Source: Enterobacillus tribolii
Lineage (GTDB): Bacteria > Pseudomonadota > Gammaproteobacteria > Enterobacterales > Enterobacteriaceae
Length of the DNA stretch: 64,000 nt
NCBI RefSeq assembly: GCF_003363015.1
Contig: NZ_QRAP01000013.1
Coordinates: forward strand, 52,329 to 116,328
Direction of reading: 5' to 3'
The translations under genes and the position numbers were made by a program. How positions within the stretch are numbered: the stretch's first letter is position 1; every line of letters begins with the position of its first letter. Below, piece after piece: positions 28,612 to 38,346 of the stretch. Under the pieces are notes generated by a model. It worked only from the letters and a program-made list of their open reading frames with translations. It did no database searches and had not been told where the DNA came from.

Positions 28612-29348
28612 CAGGCATTCTCCTGTGAATAACGTTGCCATTGTGTGAATTGAGACAGATAAAACCCGGCCAGGGCCAGATCTTCCGGACGGGTAACCTT
28701 AATATTATCAGAACGTCCGTGAACCAACAGGGGGTGATAACCGCAATGCTCCAGCGCCGATGCTTCGTCGGTCACGATGGCGTTTTCCCGCAGGGCACGC
28801 TCCAGGCACAAGGCGAGCAGTTCGGCTGGGAAAAATTGCGGCGTCAGGGCATGCCACAAATCTTCGCGGTCAACGGTATGCGAGATCGCCGTTTCCCCGG
28901 CTTCGGCGCGTTTCATGGTGTCGCGCACCGGCGCAGCCAGAATGCCGCCGACCCGCGAATGCGCGCGGATCGCCAGCAGGCGCTCTAAATCGTCGCGGTG
29001 CAGGCACGGACGCGCCGCGTCGTGCACCAGCACCCAATGCGTCCCCGGCGCGGCGCGCAAGGCCGCCATGACGGAATCGGCACGCTGCGCGCCGCCCACC
29101 ACCCGCTGAACGCGCGGATCGCGCGCCAGAGGCAGCGCGTCAAAATGTTGGTCACGGGGATTCAGCGCCACGACGACGCGGGAAACCGCCGGGTGGGAAA
29201 GCAATGCGCCGACGGCATGCTCCAGTATCGTTTTCCCTGCAATAGACAAATATTGCTTAGGAAGTTCGCTCTGCATACGGCTGCCCGTACCGGCGGCGGG
29301 AACGATGGCGACAATGTCGGAAACGGGGGAGATCGCTGGATTTATCAT
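28611..29348 (-). CDS. ispD: 2-C-methyl-D-erythritol 4-phosphate cytidylyltransferase
   Basis: 245 residues with the nucleotidyltransferase signature [18 protein letters not shown] and the VHDAARP motif. It catalyses the third step of the MEP pathway and is coupled to ispF. A gap of about 115 bases separates it from ftsB, longer than the tight E. coli spacing; no gene is seen there. Confidence 0.97.
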   Translation of the reverse strand: MINPAISPVSDIVAIVPAAGTGSRMQSELPKQYLSIAGKTILEHAVGALLSHPAVSRVVVALNPRDQHFDALPLARDPRVQRVVGGAQRADSVMAALRAAPGTHWVLVHDAARPCLHRDDLERLLAIRAHSRVGGILAAPVRDTMKRAEAGETAISHTVDREDLWHALTPQFFPAELLALCLERALRENAIVTDEASALEHCGYHPLLVHGRSDNIKVTRPEDLALAGFYLSQFTQWQRYSQENA

Positions 29349-29463
29349 GCGTTATCGGCTTTTTATTTCAGGATCGCTTCTTTATAGGATCAACATTAAG
29401 TCAATGAACGCCGTATTCAACAACGAAACGGGGATACCCGAACGGGAAAACGGCGAAATATCA

Positions 29464-29808
29464 TCAGTTACGGGCGGAATTCGAAGAGTATAGCCGGTTG
29501 TTCGCCGCCGGTTGCGGAGCGCTGCTGCGCCGGCTCTGCTCCGGCACCAGGCGATAAAAAGTCTCGCCGGGCTTAATCATGCCCAGTTCATTGCGTGCGC
29601 GTTCCTCGATAGCCTCCTGGCCACCGTTAAGATCGTCTATTTCAGCAAAAAGCTGATCGTTGCGCGCTTTCAGCTTGGCGTTATTGCCTTGTTGGGCCGT
29701 CACGTCTTCTTTAACGCGCACGTAATCATGAATGCCGTTTTTACCCAGCCAAAGCGAATACTGAAGCCACCCTAACAGCGCCAACAGCAACAGCGTTAAT
29801 TTACCCAT
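29464..29808 (-). CDS. ftsB: Cell division protein FtsB
   Basis: 114 residues: one membrane helix (about 3-20), then a periplasmic coiled coil (about 30-72) and the [14 protein letters not shown] segment. It forms the FtsQBL complex at the septum. The Ser/Asn-rich C-terminal tail is about 10 residues longer than in E. coli. It is the first gene of the ftsB-ispD-ispF run, and here it lies downstream of ptsP. Confidence 0.95.
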   Translation of the reverse strand: MGKLTLLLLALLGWLQYSLWLGKNGIHDYVRVKEDVTAQQGNNAKLKARNDQLFAEIDDLNGGQEAIEERARNELGMIKPGETFYRLVPEQSRRSSAPQPAANNRLYSSNSARN

Positions 29809-29953
29809 CCACGCCCCCTGAAAATCCGAGCAATCATCCCATAACTTTTAGCCGGACTCCACACCGTGGGCCAAATTCACCGCCTTTTCGCCCCGCTCCG
29901 GATAACTTTCAGCCAATTCTTTTTGTTATGCCGGAAAAATGTATCGGTATTGA

Positions 29954-32200
29954 CTACTTTCCGCCCCGGATCAGGCCGCCCAGACCGCGTCGTTCCATAA
30001 AAGCCGCCGTCAAATGGCGCACCTCGGTCGACATCTGGGTTTCCAGCACCCGCTCTGCCAGCGAGCGGGCCTCATCCAGCGTGATATTACGCAACAGGTA
30101 TTTGATGCGCGGAATACTGTGACCGTTCATGCTCAGGTTGCAGTAGCCCATGCCCACCAGCAGCAACGCGCACATGGGGATCCCCGCCATCTCGCCGCAA
30201 ATACTGACCGGTAACTCCAGGCGCCGGCACTCGGTGGCGATATAGTGCAGCACGCGCAGCATGGCCGGATGCAGGCTGTCGTAGAGCGACGCCACGCGCG
30301 TGTTGTTGCGATCGACGGCCAGCAGGTACTGGGTTAAATCATTGGTGCCGACGGAGATAAAATCCACCCGCCCGGCCAGATACGGCAGCAGAAACGCCAG
30401 CGCAGGCACTTCCAGCATCACGCCGATGCGCGGCTTGGGCAGCGCGTAGCCAATCATCTCCTCCACCTCGCGGCCGGCGCGTTCTATCAGGCGCCGGGCT
30501 TCATCGACTTCGTCCAGCGTGGTGATCATCGGCAGCAGGATATTAAGATTGCCGCTGGCGGCGTTGGCGCGCAGCATCGCCCGCACCTGCACCAGAAAAA
30601 TTTCCGGCTGATCGAGGGTGACGCGGATGCCGCGCCAGCCGAGACTGGGGTTCTCTTCGTTAATCGGCAGATAAGGCAGTTGTTTATCCGCCCCGATGTC
30701 CAGCGTACGCAACGTTACCGGCTTTTGCGGATTCAGCTGCAGCATGCCCTGGTACTGCGCCACCTGCTCCTCTTCCGAGGGAAAACCGCTTTGCAGCATG
30801 AAGGGAATTTCCGTGCGGTACAGGCCGACGCCGTCGATGCGTTTGTCCAGGCGCTGTTCGTGCTCCGCGCTCAGGCCGGCATTGAGCATCACCAGAATGC
30901 GTTCGCCGCTTTTCAGGTAAGCCGGGCTTTCTACATCATCTTCCGCACGTTTGCTCAGCTCGCTTTCTTCGCTCAGCAGGCGCTGATACTCCTGAATCAG
31001 CACCGGTTCAGGATCGACTACCACCTCACCACGGTAACCGTCCACAATCAGCAAACGCTGATGCAGCAGGGAGGTCTGAATGTCCGCCCCCATCACCGTC
31101 GGCACGCCCATCGCACGCACCAGGATCGCCGCGTGGGAGTTAGCCGCGCCATCGCGCACCACCACCGCGGCCAGCCGTTCCGGCGGCACCTCGGCCAGAA
31201 TGGTGGCTGTCAGTTCGTCGGCCACCAGCACGAAACGCGGCGGCCACTGATTCGGGCTGGAAATATCGTCATCGAGATGAAACAGCAGGCGCTGACCCAG
31301 CGCGCGCAGATCGCCCGCCCGCTCGCGCATGTAGGGGTCCTGCAAACTGGCGAACTGGGCGGCAAAATGTTCGATCACCTGTTTGACCGCCCATTCAGCG
31401 ACGGCGCCGCCGTCAATCTCCTTCATCAACTCGCCCTTGAGCCGGGCGTCATTCAGCAGGTGGGAATAAAGATCGAAAATCGCCGCGCTCTCTTTTTGGG
31501 AGCCGGCGGTAAAACGTTTACTGAAGCGGCGGAATTCATTGCTGGCCTCTTCCAGCGCGATCGTCAAGCGCTCGCGCTCGCTCTCAGGGTCCAGCGAAGA
31601 AGCCCGGTACACCTGATCAAGCGAGGGTTGGCTGATATCGACCCAGCCTTCGGCCACCGCGATGCCCGGCGACGCCGCAATGGCCCGGATGCGGCTGTGG
31701 CGCAACCGCCCGAACACGCCGTTGAGTTGGGCGGAGGAGAGAATGCCGGCCAACTGCGTCGCCAGCGTCACCAAAAATGACTCTTCGCTCTCATCGAACT
31801 GGCGCGGTTCACGCTGCTGCACCGCCAGTACGCCCAGCAACTGGCGGCGATAGATGATTGGCGCGCCAAGAAAAGCGCGGAAACGCTCTTCCTTCACCTG
31901 GGGGACGTATTTGAAGCTGGGGTGGCTGGGCGCGTCAGCCAGGTTGATCGGTTCGGCCAGGCGGCCGACCAGGCCGACGATCCCTTCGTCGAACGCCAGC
32001 GTAATCACGCGGCCGCGCGGCTTTTTCAGCCCGCGCGTCGCCATCAGGTAGTAGCACTGGCGGTCATTGTCAGCCAGATAGACGGAGCACACCTCCGTAT
32101 CCATCGCCAGACAGGTTTCATTGATAAGCACTTCCAGTGCCTCATCCAGGCCGGGGGCCGCAGCCACCTTCTCCACGATTTCCCGCAAGCGCGTGAGCAT
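29954..32200 (-). CDS. ptsP: Phosphoenolpyruvate-protein phosphotransferase PtsP (EI-Ntr)
   Basis: 748 residues: an N-terminal GAF sensor domain (about 1-160), the EI N-domain with the phospho-histidine in SHAAILVRAMGVPTV, and the PEP-binding TIM barrel (LNAGL, DIGADKQ, SVGTNDLTQY, CGEMAG). It is the first step of the nitrogen PTS (EI-Ntr to NPr to EIIA-Ntr). It is 8 bases downstream of rppH, as in E. coli, but lgt-thyA do not follow; ftsB does. Confidence 0.98.
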   Translation of the reverse strand: MLTRLREIVEKVAAAPGLDEALEVLINETCLAMDTEVCSVYLADNDRQCYYLMATRGLKKPRGRVITLAFDEGIVGLVGRLAEPINLADAPSHPSFKYVPQVKEERFRAFLGAPIIYRRQLLGVLAVQQREPRQFDESEESFLVTLATQLAGILSSAQLNGVFGRLRHSRIRAIAASPGIAVAEGWVDISQPSLDQVYRASSLDPESERERLTIALEEASNEFRRFSKRFTAGSQKESAAIFDLYSHLLNDARLKGELMKEIDGGAVAEWAVKQVIEHFAAQFASLQDPYMRERAGDLRALGQRLLFHLDDDISSPNQWPPRFVLVADELTATILAEVPPERLAAVVVRDGAANSHAAILVRAMGVPTVMGADIQTSLLHQRLLIVDGYRGEVVVDPEPVLIQEYQRLLSEESELSKRAEDDVESPAYLKSGERILVMLNAGLSAEHEQRLDKRIDGVGLYRTEIPFMLQSGFPSEEEQVAQYQGMLQLNPQKPVTLRTLDIGADKQLPYLPINEENPSLGWRGIRVTLDQPEIFLVQVRAMLRANAASGNLNILLPMITTLDEVDEARRLIERAGREVEEMIGYALPKPRIGVMLEVPALAFLLPYLAGRVDFISVGTNDLTQYLLAVDRNNTRVASLYDSLHPAMLRVLHYIATECRRLELPVSICGEMAGIPMCALLLVGMGYCNLSMNGHSIPRIKYLLRNITLDEARSLAERVLETQMSTEVRHLTAAFMERRGLGGLIRGGK

Positions 32201-32208
32201 TTTGCCCG

Positions 32209-32742
32209 TTAACCTCTCCGACGACGATGAGCAGGCGCATTGCGGCCGGACGGCGGCACGCTCTCCTGCAACGGCAGAACCACCGGCGCGAACTCTTTCA
32301 TCACCCGGCGGTAAACATCTCGTTTAAAAGATACAACCTGTCGCACCGGATACCAAAAACTTACCCAGCGCCACCCGTCAAACTCGGGCGTACTGCTTTG
32401 CTGCACGTCAATCGCAGCATCGCCGCTCTGCAATTGCAGCAAGAACCACTTCTGTTTCTGGCCGATGCAAACCGGTTTTGTATCCCAACGCACCAAACGT
32501 TTCGGTAATTTATAGCGCAACCAATTGCGGGTTGAGGCCAATACTTTTACGTCCTTGCGCCCCAGCCCCACTTCTTCAAACAGTTCACGGTACATCGCCT
32601 GCTCAGCCGTTTCGCCGGGATTTATTCCGCCCTGAGGAAACTGCCAGGAGTGCTGACCGTAACGACGGGCCCATACTACCTGCCCCTGCCGATTACAGAT
32701 TACGATACCAACATTCGGGCGGTAGCCATCATCATCGATCAC
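32209..32742 (-). CDS. rppH: RNA pyrophosphohydrolase RppH
   Basis: 177 residues with a full Nudix box ([23 protein letters not shown] region, about 38-60; the key residues are the REx2EE glutamates). It removes pyrophosphate from 5' triphosphate mRNA ends to trigger RNase E decay. It is the first gene of rppH-ptsP, and its upstream region holds the DARS2-like locus. Confidence 0.97.
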   Translation of the reverse strand: MIDDDGYRPNVGIVICNRQGQVVWARRYGQHSWQFPQGGINPGETAEQAMYRELFEEVGLGRKDVKVLASTRNWLRYKLPKRLVRWDTKPVCIGQKQKWFLLQLQSGDAAIDVQQSSTPEFDGWRWVSFWYPVRQVVSFKRDVYRRVMKEFAPVVLPLQESVPPSGRNAPAHRRRRG

Positions 32743-32841
32743 CGGACTACCTCAATAACGCAAATCGCAAGATACGATGATTGTTTCACACTCCCCGGTG
32801 GCGGTAAACCACTGGTTCACAGGAGTTAGCGCTGGACGACA

Positions 32842-33121
32842 TCTGGATAACTCAGATCGGCCACCCGAGTTATGAACAGCCCGATGGCGGGAAATGCGGT
32901 TTTATTCACTTTTTCTGTGGATATATTTGTGCAGAACTTAAGGGAAAAGCCGGTAAAACTTCGGATAACCTTACGGAGGGGAAAAGAATAAAGTTATTTT
33001 ACTTTTTATTATTCAAATAAATAGTGATTTCCCCACAGCATGGAAACGTATAAAAATGTGATATTCAGCAACTCTATGCATTGCTGTGGCGAAAGATCAA
33101 TCAACGCCTTTTTTATCCACA
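32842..33121. promoter_or_regulatory. Outlying DnaA boxes and IHF-like site of the rppH-mutH gap
   Basis: DnaA boxes lie outside the core. TCTGGATAA at 32842-32850 and TGTGGATAT at 32916-32924 each have one mismatch on the minus strand, and there is a perfect TTATCCACA at 33113-33121. Just before the perfect box, AATCAACGCCTTT (33099-33111) is an IHF-like match with one mismatch. The stretch 32980-33060 is very AT-rich. Confidence 0.65.
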
Positions 33122-33187
33122 GATTGATTGTCAAAGTTGTGTGCAGAGGCGTCAATTTCGCAAAAAACCGCCCCAGTCAAGCCTGTA

Positions 33188-33240
33188 AATCAAACCAGTG
33201 ATTGGATAACCTGGCCGTTATCCCAAAAATCTGTGGATAA
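33188..33240. promoter_or_regulatory. DARS2-like DnaA-reactivating locus, core
   Basis: Three tightly spaced DnaA boxes: TTATCCAAT (minus, 33201-33209), TTATCCCAA (plus, 33218-33226) and a perfect TTATCCACA (minus, 33232-33240). An IHF-like AATCAA-N4-GTG lies at 33188-33200. E. coli DARS2, which promotes ADP-to-ATP exchange on DnaA and needs IHF and Fis, is in the same mutH-rppH intergenic space and has a three-box core. Position plus box cluster makes this its likely counterpart. The 750 bases between rppH and mutH hold no gene. Confidence 0.8.
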
Positions 33241-33498
33241 CTTAGTGTAAGATCCTGTTCATTGTCAGTGTCTATCCGTGCACAATAGAAAATCGCCGCT
33301 CACTTACGCACACAACGAAAAATAAAACTGTTTGTTAATCATGGTATTATTGATAACTTCGTGGTGATGGCGATAACGCGGCAGTAAAAGCGATTATTTC
33401 AGCTCATTTTTTAACCACTCCGCATTCACTCTTTCAACGTTAGGGTTGCCAATGAAGAACGCTCTCCGACAACAATGTTGCAGGATGAAAATCCGCCG

Positions 33499-34185
33499 AT
33501 GAACGGCCCTTCGGTTTCTCAGACCCCGCCTTCCAGCCCGGCTCAGCTGTTGGAACGCGCCCGCGCGCTGGCGGGTTACAGCCTGGGTGAGCTTGCCACG
33601 CTGGCCGGCGTGGCGATTCCGCGCGATCTGCGGCGTGACAAGGGTTGGGTCGGCATGTTGCTGGAACTGTACCTGGGCGCCAGCGCGGGCAGCAAACCGG
33701 AGCAGGACTTCCCCGATCTCGGCATCGAGCTGAAAACGATTCCGATCGACGCGGCGGGAAAACCGCTGGAAACCACCTTCGTCTGCGTCGCGCCGCTGAC
33801 CGGCAACAGCGGCATTACCTGGGAATCCAGCCACGTACGGCATAAGCTCCAGTGCGTGTTGTGGGTGCCGGTTGAAGGCGAACGGGCCATTCCGCTCGCC
33901 GAACGCCGCGTGGGCGCGCCGCTGCTGTGGCGGCCGGATGAGGAAGAAGAGGAGCGCCTGCGCCGCGACTGGGAAGAACTGATGGATATGATCGTGCTCG
34001 GTAAGGTGGAACGCATCACCGCCCGTCATGGCGAAGTGATGCAGATCCGCCCCAAAGCGGCCAACAGCCGCGCCCTGACGGAAGCGGTAGGCGAACGGGG
34101 CGAGCCGATCATGACGCTGCCGCGCGGCTTTTACCTGAAGAAGAACTTCACCGCCGCCATCCTGGCACGCCACTTCCTGATATAA
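33499..34185 (+). CDS. mutH: DNA mismatch repair endonuclease MutH
   Basis: 228 residues from ATG 33499. An ATG at 33475 gives 8 more residues, but the E. coli alignment and the CAGGA upstream favour 33499. The catalytic D-x6-E-x-K is in [11 protein letters not shown]. It nicks the unmethylated strand at hemimethylated GATC after activation by MutS-MutL. It is divergent from rppH across the DARS2-like region and 74 bases from ygdR. Confidence 0.97.
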   Translation: MNGPSVSQTPPSSPAQLLERARALAGYSLGELATLAGVAIPRDLRRDKGWVGMLLELYLGASAGSKPEQDFPDLGIELKTIPIDAAGKPLETTFVCVAPLTGNSGITWESSHVRHKLQCVLWVPVEGERAIPLAERRVGAPLLWRPDEEEEERLRRDWEELMDMIVLGKVERITARHGEVMQIRPKAANSRALTEAVGERGEPIMTLPRGFYLKKNFTAAILARHFLI

Positions 34186-34259
34186 ACCCGACTTTTTCAC
34201 CCCGTTTGCTACGCTTAATGCTACGGGCGGGTTGCGTCCGTTTATATCAGGAGGATTCC

Positions 34260-34472
34260 ATGCACAAACATCTGTTCACCGCGTTGGCTATCGCCATCGT
34301 GCTCAGCGGTTGCTCCAGTGACTACGTGATGTCGACCAAAAGCGGTCAGATGATCGTTACTCAAGGCAAGCCTAAAATCGATAAACAAACGGGCATGACC
34401 AGCTATATCGATCAAGACGGCAACGCCCGTCAGATCAATACCGATGAAGTTTCAGAAATGGTTGAGAAATAA
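34260..34472 (+). CDS. ygdR: YgdI/YgdR-family small lipoprotein (DUF903)
   Basis: 70 residues from ATG 34260, which has GGAGG 5 bases upstream. Lipobox LSGC is followed by a compact DUF903 SH3-like domain (SDYVMSTKSGQMIVTQGKPK). Function is unknown in the family. Location after mutH matches E. coli ygdR, although ygdQ is missing between them. Confidence 0.9.
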   Translation: MHKHLFTALAIAIVLSGCSSDYVMSTKSGQMIVTQGKPKIDKQTGMTSYIDQDGNARQINTDEVSEMVEK

Positions 34473-34478
34473 CGCGGA

Positions 34479-35348
34479 TTACCCCGTCGGCGGGAGCATC
34501 TGTGTTGCGAAAACCGGGCAATCCCCTTTATCAAAGACAAAGACGCTCTCCGCCTGCCCCTGATGGTAAACCAGCATCACCTTCATATTGAACTCCTTCA
34601 CGCCGCGCTCCGCGCAATGAGGAGAAAACGCCTTGCGGGCAAGTACGGACAAATGAGACTCATCCATCATGACATCCCCGGCAATGCGATAGACAAACAC
34701 CAGCGTTTTGTTCTCCAGACGCACCTTTTTCAGCTCAATCTCTTTGGAACTGAGCCCGGCGTCGGGGCGGTTATCAATGTAGCGCTCAACCATCGTGCGC
34801 CGGTATTCCACCCATTGCAGCGGGTTATCCTTCTTCGCCTGCGCCCAGCGTAGCAGATAACCGCTGCTGCACAATGAAAGCAGCACCGCCAGCAGCAGCA
34901 GCGTCAGCACCTCGCGGTACCGTTTCCCCGCCAGCCACAACGGCTTTCCGCTGAGCAACCGGCGACTCCCGCTCGCCGCCACGGCGCCAAACAGATAAAA
35001 ACAGGTGAAAAGGACGGTGATAACCAGGTTAAACAACACCCCCTGGCTGTACAGATACAGTATCCCCCCGGAGAAACTCCCCAGCAGCAACCAGGCACAG
35101 ACACGCGGAAATTTCACCATTCCCAGCAACAGCAACAGCGTTACCGGGCCGGCGATTATAAAGGCAACGAGCAACGGGGGAGAATCAAAGTCCTCGACAT
35201 CAAGCAGATAGAGCAGCACCGAAACCAATGCTGAGATGACGGCGGCAATAATGCCGCACAATTGATAAAAACGTAAATGTTCCGGCAAGTCCGTTTGTGC
35301 TGGTGATATTTCAGGCTCCGCTGAATATATCGGTTCACGGGGTCTCAT
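34479..35348 (-). CDS. Uncharacterised membrane protein, about 5 TM plus C-terminal soluble domain
   Basis: 289 residues, not recognised. Five hydrophobic segments are visible (about 29-49, 57-78, 83-101, 104-124 and 146-166). A hydrophilic C-terminal domain of about 120 residues follows, with two cysteines (SPHCAERG, KGDCPVF) and the pattern VFVYRIAGDVMMDES. It is convergent with ygdR (6-base gap) and transcribed away from phoA's 3' end by its own AT-rich promoter at 35349-35420. It has no counterpart between ygdR and tas in E. coli. Confidence 0.7.
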   Translation of the reverse strand: MRPREPIYSAEPEISPAQTDLPEHLRFYQLCGIIAAVISALVSVLLYLLDVEDFDSPPLLVAFIIAGPVTLLLLLGMVKFPRVCAWLLLGSFSGGILYLYSQGVLFNLVITVLFTCFYLFGAVAASGSRRLLSGKPLWLAGKRYREVLTLLLLAVLLSLCSSGYLLRWAQAKKDNPLQWVEYRRTMVERYIDNRPDAGLSSKEIELKKVRLENKTLVFVYRIAGDVMMDESHLSVLARKAFSPHCAERGVKEFNMKVMLVYHQGQAESVFVFDKGDCPVFATQMLPPTG

Positions 35349-35524
35349 TTCAGAAACTGTACAACGTTATAATCGGGATAATATACAGTTAACAAACATA
35401 TCATTATAATTATAAATAACGTAGTGAAACTTTCTGTCCGCACTTTCCCCTTCACCTGCAGCGAAGAGTCATACTGTCCGGGTCAGCGTTAGCTTCCCCG
35501 GCAACAGATTGATCACTCAGCGAA

Positions 35525-36940
35525 TTATTTCAGATTCAATGCATCACGAATGATAAAGAACAGATCGGTTTGATCGAGCAATCCGCTGACGTTCGCCGCG
35601 CGCGGGCCGTAAGCGGCTACCCGCAGTTGCGTGCCGGTATGGCCCTGGGAGTCCCCTTCAGCGTTACCGTAACTGATCGCCATCAGCGCTCCGTCGCGGG
35701 TTTTCAGCAGCTGCGTCAACCCCGGCGCCTTCGCGTTGGCGGCAATAATCTGGCTGGAGTGGGCGTGGTCTGCCGTAACGATGACCAGCGTATTACCGTC
35801 TGCTTCGGCAAACGCCAGCGCTGCCTGTACTGCCTCATCTAAATCGACGGTTTCGCCAAACTGCCCGCAGGGGTTGGCGTCGTGATCCTGCTTGTCAATC
35901 GAGGCGCCCTCAACCTGCAGGAAGAAGCCTTTGTCGTTTACCTTCAGCAAATCAATCGCTTTTTCAGTCATCTGCGCCAGCGTCGGCTGACCCGGATTGC
36001 GCTTCGGGTTATCGGCGCACACCACGGGCTGATCCGTCAGGTTGCCGTGATAGCTCGCCTTCGGCCCCAGCCAGCGCACCGGCATATTGCCGTCGGCAAA
36101 CAGTCCGAGCACCGGTTTTTGCTGATTGGCCTGCGTCAGCCCGTTCAGCGCCGTCAGGTTATCCACCAGTTGATAACCGCGTTCCTGCGCCTGCTGAAGC
36201 AGGGTTTTGCCCTGCCATTTTCCGGCATTAGCCACTTCGGCGAAGGTTTTCATTCCGCCGCCGAGCGTCACGTCCGCGCGGGCGTTCAGGAGCTGTTCCG
36301 TTATCGATCCCAGGCCGCCGTTTTCCAGCGCATCCGTCGGGCAGACTTCGCTGGTGGCCTTCGGGCCGTAGCACTTGCGCGCCGTCACGTGCGCCACTAA
36401 CGCCGCCGGCGTGGCGTCCTGCAACTCCGCGGTGGAGACATTACCCGTCGCCTTACCTGCCGCCTTCGCCATTTCCAGCAGCGTAGTATGTGCTTTGCCG
36501 TACACGTCCACGGCCAGCGCGCCGTTATAGGTTTTCACCCCGGTGCTCCAGGCGGAAGCGGACGCGGCGGAATCCGTCACATAGTCAGGCTTATGGCTTT
36601 TCTTATCCAGCGCATAGTGCGTGTACTGTCCGGTCCACGGCAACGCATCAATGCCTTTAAAATAGCCGCCCGCGCCTTCCGCGTAGTTACGCGCGGCGGT
36701 GATCTCTGAATCGCCCATGCCGTCGCCGATAAGCAGAATCACGTTTCTGGCCGGGCGATCGTTCAGCAACCCACGCAGCGCCGCGGTTTGATCCCCGCTC
36801 AGACGGCGCGCGCCGCCGAAATGGGTGATATCGCCCTGCGCCGCTCTGGCGGCCGGCAGCGCTTCATTCGCCGCTCCGGTTTGCGGAACTGCGGCAAGCA
36901 GGCTCAGTGCAGACAGGGAAAGGAAAGCCACTTTTTTCAC
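35525..36940 (-). CDS. phoA: Alkaline phosphatase PhoA
   Basis: 471 residues from GTG 36940, which is preceded by AAGGAGATA and gives a standard signal peptide ([16 protein letters not shown]). An ATG at 36979 would add residues and spoil the leader. The catalytic serine is in [10 protein letters not shown], metal ligands are in IGDGMGDSE and TADHAH, and two cysteine pairs fit the periplasmic disulfides. It releases phosphate in the periplasm. A Pho box lies about 95 bases upstream. Confidence 0.96.
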   Translation of the reverse strand: MKKVAFLSLSALSLLAAVPQTGAANEALPAARAAQGDITHFGGARRLSGDQTAALRGLLNDRPARNVILLIGDGMGDSEITAARNYAEGAGGYFKGIDALPWTGQYTHYALDKKSHKPDYVTDSAASASAWSTGVKTYNGALAVDVYGKAHTTLLEMAKAAGKATGNVSTAELQDATPAALVAHVTARKCYGPKATSEVCPTDALENGGLGSITEQLLNARADVTLGGGMKTFAEVANAGKWQGKTLLQQAQERGYQLVDNLTALNGLTQANQQKPVLGLFADGNMPVRWLGPKASYHGNLTDQPVVCADNPKRNPGQPTLAQMTEKAIDLLKVNDKGFFLQVEGASIDKQDHDANPCGQFGETVDLDEAVQAALAFAEADGNTLVIVTADHAHSSQIIAANAKAPGLTQLLKTRDGALMAISYGNAEGDSQGHTGTQLRVAAYGPRAANVSGLLDQTDLFFIIRDALNLK

Positions 36941-37032
36941 CGAACTATCTCCTTGTAGAAAAATACGCTTAAATATCAAAATCGGGTGTTATGCAGAACG
37001 CATCCTACTGAGCGCGAGTATAGGCAGCTTGA

Positions 37033-37050
37033 GTGACGTTTTTGTGACAC
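37033..37050 (-). promoter_or_regulatory. Pho box (PhoB site) for phoA
   Basis: On the plus strand GTGACGTTTTTGTGACAC. Read toward phoA it is GTGTCACAAAAACGTCAC, 13 of 18 matches to the PhoB consensus, with both TGTCA/CGTCA half repeats spaced 11 bases apart. It lies 93-110 bases upstream of the phoA GTG. Confidence 0.6.
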
Positions 37051-37104
37051 ACTGGCAGTACAACGATAATTCAGCAAACACCACCACCCACGAGGAAATC
37101 GGCC

Positions 37105-38145
37105 ATGTACTATCACCGTATCCCCCACAGTACGCTGGAAGTCAGCGAGCTGGGTCTCGGTACCATGACGTTCGGAGAGCAAAACAGCGAAGCCGATGCC
37201 CACGCACAACTGGATTTGGCTGTCGCCGCCGGCATTAACCTGATTGACGCCGCGGAAATCTATCCGGTGCCGCCACGTCCGGAAACACAAGGCAGAACGG
37301 AAGAATTTATCGGCTCCTGGCTGAAGAAGCGCGGTGCGCGCGATAAAGTGGTGCTGGCGACAAAGATCGCCGGCCCCGTGCGCGGCTCGGATGCGGAAGT
37401 TCGCCCGCAGCAGGCGCTGGATCGGAAGAACATCCGCGCAGCGCTGGATGCCAGCCTGCAACGCCTTAACACCGACTATATCGATCTCTATCAGTTGCAC
37501 TGGCCGCAGCGTTCGACCAACTGCTTCGGCCGCCTCGGTTATACCTATAGCGACGCGAAACCCGTGGTAACGCTGCTGGAGACGCTGGAAGCGCTGACCG
37601 AGCAGGTACGGGCAGGGAAAATCCGCTACATCGGCGTGTCGAACGAAACGCCGTGGGGCGTGATGCGCTACCTGCAACTGGCGGAAAAGCATGAACTGCC
37701 GCGCATCGTTACGATCCAAAACCCGTACAGCCTGCTCAACCGCAGCTTTGAAATCGGGCTGGCGGAAATCAGCCAGCACGAAGGCGTGGAATTGCTGGCG
37801 TACTCGGCGCTGGGCTTCGGCACCCTGACCGGCAAGTACCTCAACGGGGCGAAACCGGCGAATGCCCGCAATACCCTGTTCAGCCGTTTTACCCGTTATT
37901 CATCGCCGCAAACGGAGCAGGCCGTGGCCGCATACGTCGCTCTGGCGCGCAAACACGGGCTGGACCCGGCCCAGATGGCGCTGGCATTTGTGCGTCAGCA
38001 GCCGTTCGTCGCCAGCACGCTGGTGGGCGCAACGACGCTGGAGCAACTGAAGACCAATATCGCCAGCCGGGAACTGGTGCTGGATGAGGACGTGATGCAG
38101 GCGTTGGAGGATATTCACCGGCAGTATACGATCCCGGCACCCTGA
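37105..38145 (+). CDS. tas: Tas, NADP(H)-dependent aldo-keto reductase
   Basis: 346 residues, equal to E. coli Tas. Catalytic Asp and Tyr are in NLIDAAEIYP, and the AKR barrel motif IRYIGVSNETPWGV is present. Tas suppresses some tyrosine auxotrophies in E. coli; its true substrate is unknown. It is divergent from phoA, whereas in E. coli it follows ygdR. Confidence 0.95.
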   Translation: MYYHRIPHSTLEVSELGLGTMTFGEQNSEADAHAQLDLAVAAGINLIDAAEIYPVPPRPETQGRTEEFIGSWLKKRGARDKVVLATKIAGPVRGSDAEVRPQQALDRKNIRAALDASLQRLNTDYIDLYQLHWPQRSTNCFGRLGYTYSDAKPVVTLLETLEALTEQVRAGKIRYIGVSNETPWGVMRYLQLAEKHELPRIVTIQNPYSLLNRSFEIGLAEISQHEGVELLAYSALGFGTLTGKYLNGAKPANARNTLFSRFTRYSSPQTEQAVAAYVALARKHGLDPAQMALAFVRQQPFVASTLVGATTLEQLKTNIASRELVLDEDVMQALEDIHRQYTIPAP

Positions 38146-38216
38146 GCAAACAGATTAACAAAACTTATCATTACCAGGTAAAAACTAAAACATCATCTAT
38201 AATCTCACTCTGAATC

Positions 38217-38246
38217 ATCAGCGTACCCCGACGGGATTACGCTGAT
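38217..38246. terminator. Hairpin downstream of tas
   Basis: Perfect 9-bp stem ATCAGCGTA / TACGCTGAT with an inner CCC/GGG. No T tract follows, so intrinsic termination is uncertain. Confidence 0.4.
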
Positions 38247-38346
38247 GTTCGCACAGCAAAAGTCATTGTAAAACCCATGAAATTTTCCGGTCAGGAGAAC
38301 ATTCTCTTTCGGCCATACAATGCATATTCTTCTCAGGGCATTTATT

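Noticed and set aside
30680..31780. A 366-codon open frame antisense to ptsP
   Set aside because: Gln/Arg/His-rich composition typical of reverse-strand artefacts; ptsP is intact.
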